From the NCBI GenBank assembly GCA_000277445.1, contig AJWJ01000355.1, positions 1 through 24,482 on the forward strand: a stretch of 24,482 bases of DNA, given 5' to 3'. Positions 19,230 through 24,482 of the stretch are shown here, in pieces. The notes under the pieces are model-generated. The model had not been told where the DNA came from. It saw only the letters and a list, made by a program, of their open reading frames with translations, and ran no database searches. Position numbers and translations under genes: made by a program. The stretch is from Polysphondylium violaceum. Taxonomy: Eukaryota; Evosea; Eumycetozoa; Dictyosteliales; Dictyosteliaceae. How positions within the stretch are numbered: the stretch's first letter is position 1; each line of letters begins with the position of its first letter.

Positions 19230-19478
19230 TTTTACTATTTAAGTGTAATTTCTATAAATAAATAATATTGTAAAACATAAATTTTTCAATTGACACATTT
19301 ATCCCACTTTAGGAAAATTTTTTAAAAAAAACACTCACCCCCACCCAAAAAAGAAAAAAAGAAAAAAGAAAAAAAAGGAAAAAAAGGAAAAATTGAAAAA
19401 AAAAATATCTAGAACAGATATTGAAAACATAGAGATATATTTAAAACAGATATATTAACAATAAATAGTCATAATTAT
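19230..19478. promoter_or_regulatory. Short spacer with C-rich element and long polypurine tract upstream of murA
   Basis: Only 249 bases separate murA from the stop codon of the next gene upstream, and both are on the minus strand, so the murA promoter must be here or inside the neighbour. Bases 19334-19348 (CACTCACCCCCACCC) read as a G/T-rich box in the murA direction. They adjoin an almost pure A/G tract from 19349 to about 19410. An AATAAA that overlaps the TAA stop serves the upstream gene. Confidence 0.4.
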
Positions 19479-22400
19479 TTATTCAATTGGATATTTGGAT
19501 AAAAGATTATAAGTCTCTAGAGATAAATTTGCATTTGTACTACTATAGCTGTGTATGGTGGTCAAGATGATGATGATTCTGGTCATAAAATGATTTGTCA
19601 TAATCTTGAGATTCATGCAACTGTCGTTGTCTTTGTTTATGACTGGATCATTCTCCAACTCGACTTCAATGACTTTATCATTGGATTCGTTGTAGTTGTT
19701 TACAAATTCATCCAAATCCCTCTTGAGCGACAAGGCAAACTTGGCGAGCATTCTCATGTCTGTTTGGGCCTGTGGATCTCCCATGTCCAATTGATTGAGA
19801 CATTTCTTTTGCTCTTTGATATATTCAATGATTTCAAATGTCTTTGATCGGTGGAGTTGTTGTTGTTGGTGGCGGGCAGCCTCGATTTGTTGGTTGGATT
19901 CCTGGACTTGGAGTTTCTTGAATTTGTTGTTGTACTCGATGAGATCAATCTCGTCTTCGTCGCTGTCCATACCGCTGCTGTTGAGGGTCGAGTCATCGTC
20001 GCCGTGAGGGATGTCAAAAGAGAATTGAAGGGGTGAACTGCTGTATGGCGAGACAGTGTTGTTGCTGCTGCTATTGATGTTGTTTGACGAGGGTGGAGTG
20101 TTTACGCCACTGCTGCCTTTGTTGGGTACGGTCAAAAGTGAGCCCATTGTGCCACCCGAGAGAGGATCGACGGCGTTTTTGTTGATGTAGGTCGAGTGGT
20201 TAGAGGGCGATGCAAAGGGTGGTGTGTCGACGGGTGTGATGGTGTCCAATACCTTGATATTGATGTTCAACTCTTCCTGGGTGAATGGATTGAGGGGTGA
20301 GATGAGGGGAAGAGTCTTTTGGATCAAGAGACTGGCTTGCTCGGCACTAAGTGCGGCAAACTTGGGATTGTCGACGGGTTTCATCTCGATGTCAGAGAAT
20401 AGTGATCTGATCGACTCGAGGGTCTCTGGCGAATGGATTCTCATCACCACGCCACCAAAGTAGCAGAGATACTCGTTGACTCTGTTGATAGTGAGGGTGA
20501 TGGTCGACAACCAATCACGAAGAGTGTCGCATGTGCTGTCGCTGTCGAGTAGTGTCACGGGAAGGAGTTTGGGCAACTTGCTTGGAATCTTGAAATGGAT
20601 GGCGGGTGGAGAGACAAACTTGTTCTTGTCGATGTTTTGTATCACGTCGGCCAAGGTGAGCTTCCAGTCGACAGTGAGAAACTGTTCCAATGATCGAGTG
20701 AATTTGGCAATGAGGAGTGAGGCCTGCATGGCAAAGTATGATGTCAACTCGATGGTGGTCACATCAGAGTAGAGTTCATTGATGCTAGTGTGTATATTGT
20801 CAATGAGCTCTTTGACCTTTTCTTGATTGTCGAGGTAAGAGTCGTCACAACGTTTCTTGACTTCAGAGGGCGACATGAGTTGGAGTGATATGCTGCCATC
20901 GGGGTTTTTGACCGGTGTCGTGATGGCCGACTCCATCTTGATGGCGGCGATCTTGGGATTGGGCAAGAGATCCCTCTTTCCGCTGTCTGCCGAGGGTGAC
21001 TCGGCAATGGGGGAGAGTAGGTCAGATTTAAATGTTGGCTTGCCGGTAATATTGTTTGGTGTGCCCAAACTGGATGTGCTATTGGCAGAAGCGCTGGTGG
21101 TTGGAGAAAGAGTGTTGTTGACGCTGCTTGTTGAGTTTGCCTTGATGCCCGAGTTGGTGGGTGAGGCAGGGGGTGGAGGCAATCGAGACAATGGTGACGA
21201 GGGTGGCGACACGACTGCCTTTTCTTGGATGTTTTCATTGACAGACAAGGGCACCAAGGTGTCAATCAAACACTTGACAAACTCTTTTTCCTTGAATATG
21301 TTTCCGAGCAAGATGTTGGGGTCTGTGTAGGGGGATCTCAGGAAACAGGGACTAAACACCATAGCCAGGTTGTCAGAGTTCATTTTGGACACCTCGACAT
21401 TCTCTGGCAAAATGGCCTCTTGGAGAATAGTCACGATATAGCTAATGATCTTTTGATTCAATAGTGGCAAAGAGTCGATGATCTCTTGCACTTCTTCCTT
21501 TTTGGTTGCCACCAAACACTGTTCATATACAGTGGGTGCAAACAAAGGGTCGGGGATCTCCCTTAACCAAGATTTGAGCAACGAGGCCACTGTATAGACA
21601 TTTTCATTTACGGCAATCTCATAGTTGCCCTCACCAAATCTTTTCTTTAAATTGTTGATGTCAATCACATTGCCAGGCACTCTAAAGATGCCCTGAGTCT
21701 TGTAGGCATCCAATTGCTTCAATTTATCCTTTAATATGATCAATAGATAGGGTACTTCGGTGTTGGGGTATTTCTTTTTCTGTTCGTTCATCAAATCCTC
21801 AATGTTGCAAGTAAACAAGTTGCTGCTGTTACTACTATTACTGCTGCCACCGCTAGTGGGTGTGCCGTTATTAGATTTGATATTGGTTGATGACTTGTGA
21901 GCTGTAAGATTTGTACTGAATCTCTTGAGATTCCAACCTGGTTTCTTTGTTGGTGTGTTGTTATTATTATTACAATCAGCACTAATTGTGCTAGTGGTTG
22001 ATGCTACAGAGGCACTGTTTGAACTGTTGCCATTATATGATGATGTTGATGATGGGGATGAGGGGTATAAATAAGATGGGGTTTGGGTGGGTGATGATGA
22101 GAGGACTGGCGGTGAGGGAGTAGGGTAGACTTGTTTGTCGAGATAGGGTTCATATTCAAAGGGCTTGGGATACTTGTGCGAGGGCTTGACCTTTCTGACA
22201 AACTCTTGAATCTCTTCCTCATTGTTGATCAACTGAATCAATTGAACAAGACTATCGTGCTCGGTGCTAAACTTTTGTGGCATGCCTTCAATCGACTTGA
22301 AGTAACGCAAAAAGAATGATTTCACCATGTGGATTCTAATCATTTCCAAACGTTGAAGATCATTCATGATCTTGGGAATCGATTCGCTGAGAAACACCTT

Positions 22401-23061
22401 TTGTGCGCCGTTGGTCTCGTTGATTTGACCACGATACTCCTTGTCAGCCTTGATGACGTCTTGGGCAGCCTTGATGGCACGCTTTTGCACCTTTTGTGTC
22501 TCGCCTTTGGACACGCCTGTGATTTCAAAGCTGTCTTTACACAGTCTGTCATAGTTGGCCTTGTGCTTTTTCAACTTGGCCACCGACTCTTGATAGGCCA
22601 TAAACACCTTTTCGGCATCCACGTGAATGGCCTTTAATTTCTGTTCTAAATCTACAATCAAACCCTCAATGGGCTCAATGATGTGTGTCTGTATATTTGT
22701 ACATATGGTCTCGTGATAGTTTGAGTGTGTCAGTGTCTCTAAACGTATTTGATCCCATGTATTCTTTAATCTTGCTCCAACAAATCCATCCGGTGCTTGT
22801 GGTTCAAACTTTAACACCAATTTCGATAAACTCTTGCTATATTCATCCTCTGACATGATTCTCTTTTTAAAGAATCTAATTACATCTTTCAGCAACAATA
22901 CTCCCTTCTCTGATGATTTGGTTACAACATCATATCCATCCTATTTTTGTTATCTTATTAATATCCTGTCTATCTATCTATTTTCATTCAAATCTTCTTA
23001 CCCAAAGATCAGAAAATGATTCTGCAACTAATGAATTGTTTATATTTGACTCTATGGCCAT
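19479..23061 (-). CDS. F-BAR/RhoGAP protein (MEGAP-like)
   Basis: Exons 23061-23002 and 22940-19479 flank a 61-base intron (gtaaga..aaatag), giving 1173 residues. The short first exon encodes MAIESNINNSLVAESFSDLW, and the splice restores the F-BAR opening SFSDLW|DGYDVVTKSSEKGV followed by LKDVIRFFKKR and EDEYSKSLSKL. F-BAR spans about 15-275. A Ser/Asn/Pro linker follows. RhoGAP spans about 400-590 with the arginine finger at Arg440 (TQGIFRVPG), KSWLREIPDPL and NSDNLAMVFSPCFLR. After another low-complexity linker come a helical region (about 720-930) and a C-terminal coiled coil (about 1030-1110). F-BAR domains bind and bend membranes; RhoGAPs switch off Rho-family GTPases. The architecture matches the D. 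discoideum MEGAP proteins, linked to contractile-vacuole tubulation and motility. Which paralog this is remains unclear. The last 40 residues look less conserved. Confidence 0.9.
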
Positions 23062-24482
23062 GATTTAGTGTATATGTATGGTAGGATAGATAATAAATAT
23101 GAATATATATATAGTTATATGTATGTGTGTATGTATCTGTGGATTATTATTTATTGATGATGTGTTGATGTTGATGAGTGAATGTGTCTCTCTGACTAAT
23201 CCTTCTAAAAATTAAAAAATTAAAAAAGGGTAAATGATACTAATGTAGTAGTGATGTTGATAATAGTGTATGTGTGTGTGTGTGGTGGATAAAGAGATAT
23301 CTATCTATTTGTGTATAGTATTATGATAAATTGATCAACACCCCACCAAACAAAAATAACAACAATATAAAAAATAAAAAAATAAAAATATGTTGTTGTT
23401 TTTGTATTGTGTGTGTGAATGACTGATACTTTATTGTGTAGGCATTCAAAAAAGGTGGGTTTATGCTTGAGGGTGGGTGTGTAAAAACGAAATTTTTATT
23501 TTTTTTTTTTTGAATTTTTTTTTCCTCAAAATCATATGGTGATCTCGATTGGTGTTTAGATTTTTATGATTTCGATTTTTGTAGTGGGATTATTCAACAT
23601 ATTTCGTGAATATCTTGTAAAAACATCCCATTGGTTGGTTCTAGCCGATCAAGATCATGAAATATAACAGAGATATGATAGAGTCAAGATAAAGAGAGTT
23701 TTTCATTCTGGAATCACAGACATTCATTCATAATGTGTGCTTTGTGTGTAATACGATCAAAAATATGGTAAAATAATGCATTGTCCCTCACTATGAATCC
23801 ATTTATTGAATTCAATAAAAAGTCATAATTTGAACCACTTTCCACCACATGAATATTTGTTGATCGTATTAACACTACAAGTTTTGTATCCATTTCGATT
23901 CTATCGATTAAAGATGGTGTGGGGGGTAGAGATTACATAGTCACTTGACTTGATGATTTGTTGTTGGTATGTATTATTATTGGCAACACGTGCAGTATTT
24001 TGATCAAGAGGGGAGTTGCTATATTTGATTTTCGGTTATTACATGAATCCATTAAAACCAAATACATAATAATAATTTATTTATTTATTTAAAAATGGAA
24101 TAATATGATGGGTTGGATAGATTATTTTAATTGCTATAAGTGCAATTAAATGAGCATTTGTTACTGTTCTTTTAATAATCTAAAATAAGAACAACAGTTG
24201 AATTACTACAACTTTTGTATTCTTGTGGAACCAAGACCAGTGTTATCATAATGAGAGCGAAAAAGACATCTCGGGGCATGTAATGATATATGGTTGGTAA
24301 AACATTTCTTTATATGGTCATTTAGAAATATGATCCGTTACAATCGTCAGTTTTTAAAAACTTTTTTTTTTTCAAATTTGAAATTGGTTTTTAAAATTTA
24401 AAATAAAAAATTTGATTTCAAGTAAGGAAAATGGAGGACTTAAGAAATCAGATACACCCCAAAACTTAAAAGGTTTTTTTTT
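23062..24482. other. Gene-free right-hand spacer (1.4 kb)
   Basis: This would contain the promoter of the F-BAR/RhoGAP gene. It holds a (TG)n-rich run near 23264-23285, a long T tract near 23497-23522, the large imperfect palindrome at 23744-23875, and a 9-bp stem hairpin at 24126-24150 (TTTAATTGC, 7-base loop, GCAATTAAA). I found no credible reading frame, tRNA or known small RNA. Confidence 0.5.
23744..23875. repeat. Imperfect palindrome of about 130 bp (MITE-like or hairpin)
   Basis: The outer arms contain an exact 12-base inverted repeat, TAATACGATCAA (23749-23760) and TTGATCGTATTA (23860-23871). Similarity extends outward through GTGT and inward through AAATAT with a one- or two-base slip. 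The centre is a perfect 18-base palindrome, TTTATTGAATTCAATAAA (23802-23819), whose midpoint falls within one base of the midpoint of the outer arms. The middle of each arm is only loosely matched. No clear target-site duplication was seen. It could be an old foldback/MITE insertion or a transcribed hairpin. Confidence 0.5.

Noticed and set aside
18519-19242. Plus-strand frames of 129 and 141 codons over murA
   Set aside because: Antisense shadows of the conserved MurA frame.
19754-21330. Overlapping plus- and minus-strand frames inside the F-BAR/RhoGAP linker regions
   Set aside because: Shadows of Ser/Pro/Asn low-complexity coding DNA.
23630-23645. GGTTCTAGCC, resembling a tRNA B box
   Set aside because: It does not fit the full B-box consensus, and no A box or cloverleaf can be formed with the upstream sequence.

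Overview
The window looks like nuclear DNA from a dictyostelid social amoeba. The signs are AT-rich intergenic DNA with long A and T runs, short AT-rich GT..AG introns (52-131 bases, mostly 50-80), asparagine-coding AAT/AAC repeats inside genes, and family types common in dictyostelids (CBM49 cellulose binding, helical-repeat proteins, C1-formin, F-BAR/RhoGAP). The coding DNA and TG-rich spacers are less extreme than in Dictyostelium discoideum, so a Cavenderia- or Heterostelium-like species is my guess. I cannot name the species from sequence alone.

Layout. 1-923 (+): the 3' part of a BTB(T1)/TLDc gene cut by the left edge. About 980-1200 (+): a decayed tandem copy of its TLDc part, with the intron still recognisable. 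1385-1650 (-): a broken coding relic. 2066-3014 (+): a secreted protein with a Thr/Pro linker and a CBM49-like cellulose-binding tail. 3265-3987 (+): a probable mitochondrial PaaI-type hotdog thioesterase. 4116-6303 (+): a 711-residue ankyrin-like helical-repeat protein. 6340-11003 (-): a 1510-residue protein made of dozens of short aromatic 'PLFWYR' repeats, tail to tail with the previous gene. 11004-12026: a gene-free spacer. 12027-15944 (-): a C1-GBD/FH3-FH1-FH2-DAD formin. 15945-17897: a long gene-free, TG-rich upstream region. 17898-19229 (-): an intronless, apparently intact MurA (UDP-N-acetylglucosamine enolpyruvyl transferase). 19479-23061 (-): an F-BAR/RhoGAP protein. 23062-24482: a gene-free spacer holding an imperfect palindrome of about 130 bp.

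How the genes relate. There are no operons. The formin (actin nucleation at membranes) and the F-BAR/RhoGAP (membrane curvature and Rho-family GTPase inactivation) could act in the same cortical actin pathways, and the CBM49 protein would act outside the cell on cellulose. The strongest anomaly is MurA, the first enzyme of bacterial peptidoglycan synthesis, with its catalytic residues intact, set between two ordinary amoeba cytoskeletal genes. The second is the giant aromatic-repeat protein, whose repeat style resembles large uncharacterised bacterial proteins. Splice-junction reading also recovers two missing first exons (repeat protein 10903-11003; F-BAR protein 23002-23061).
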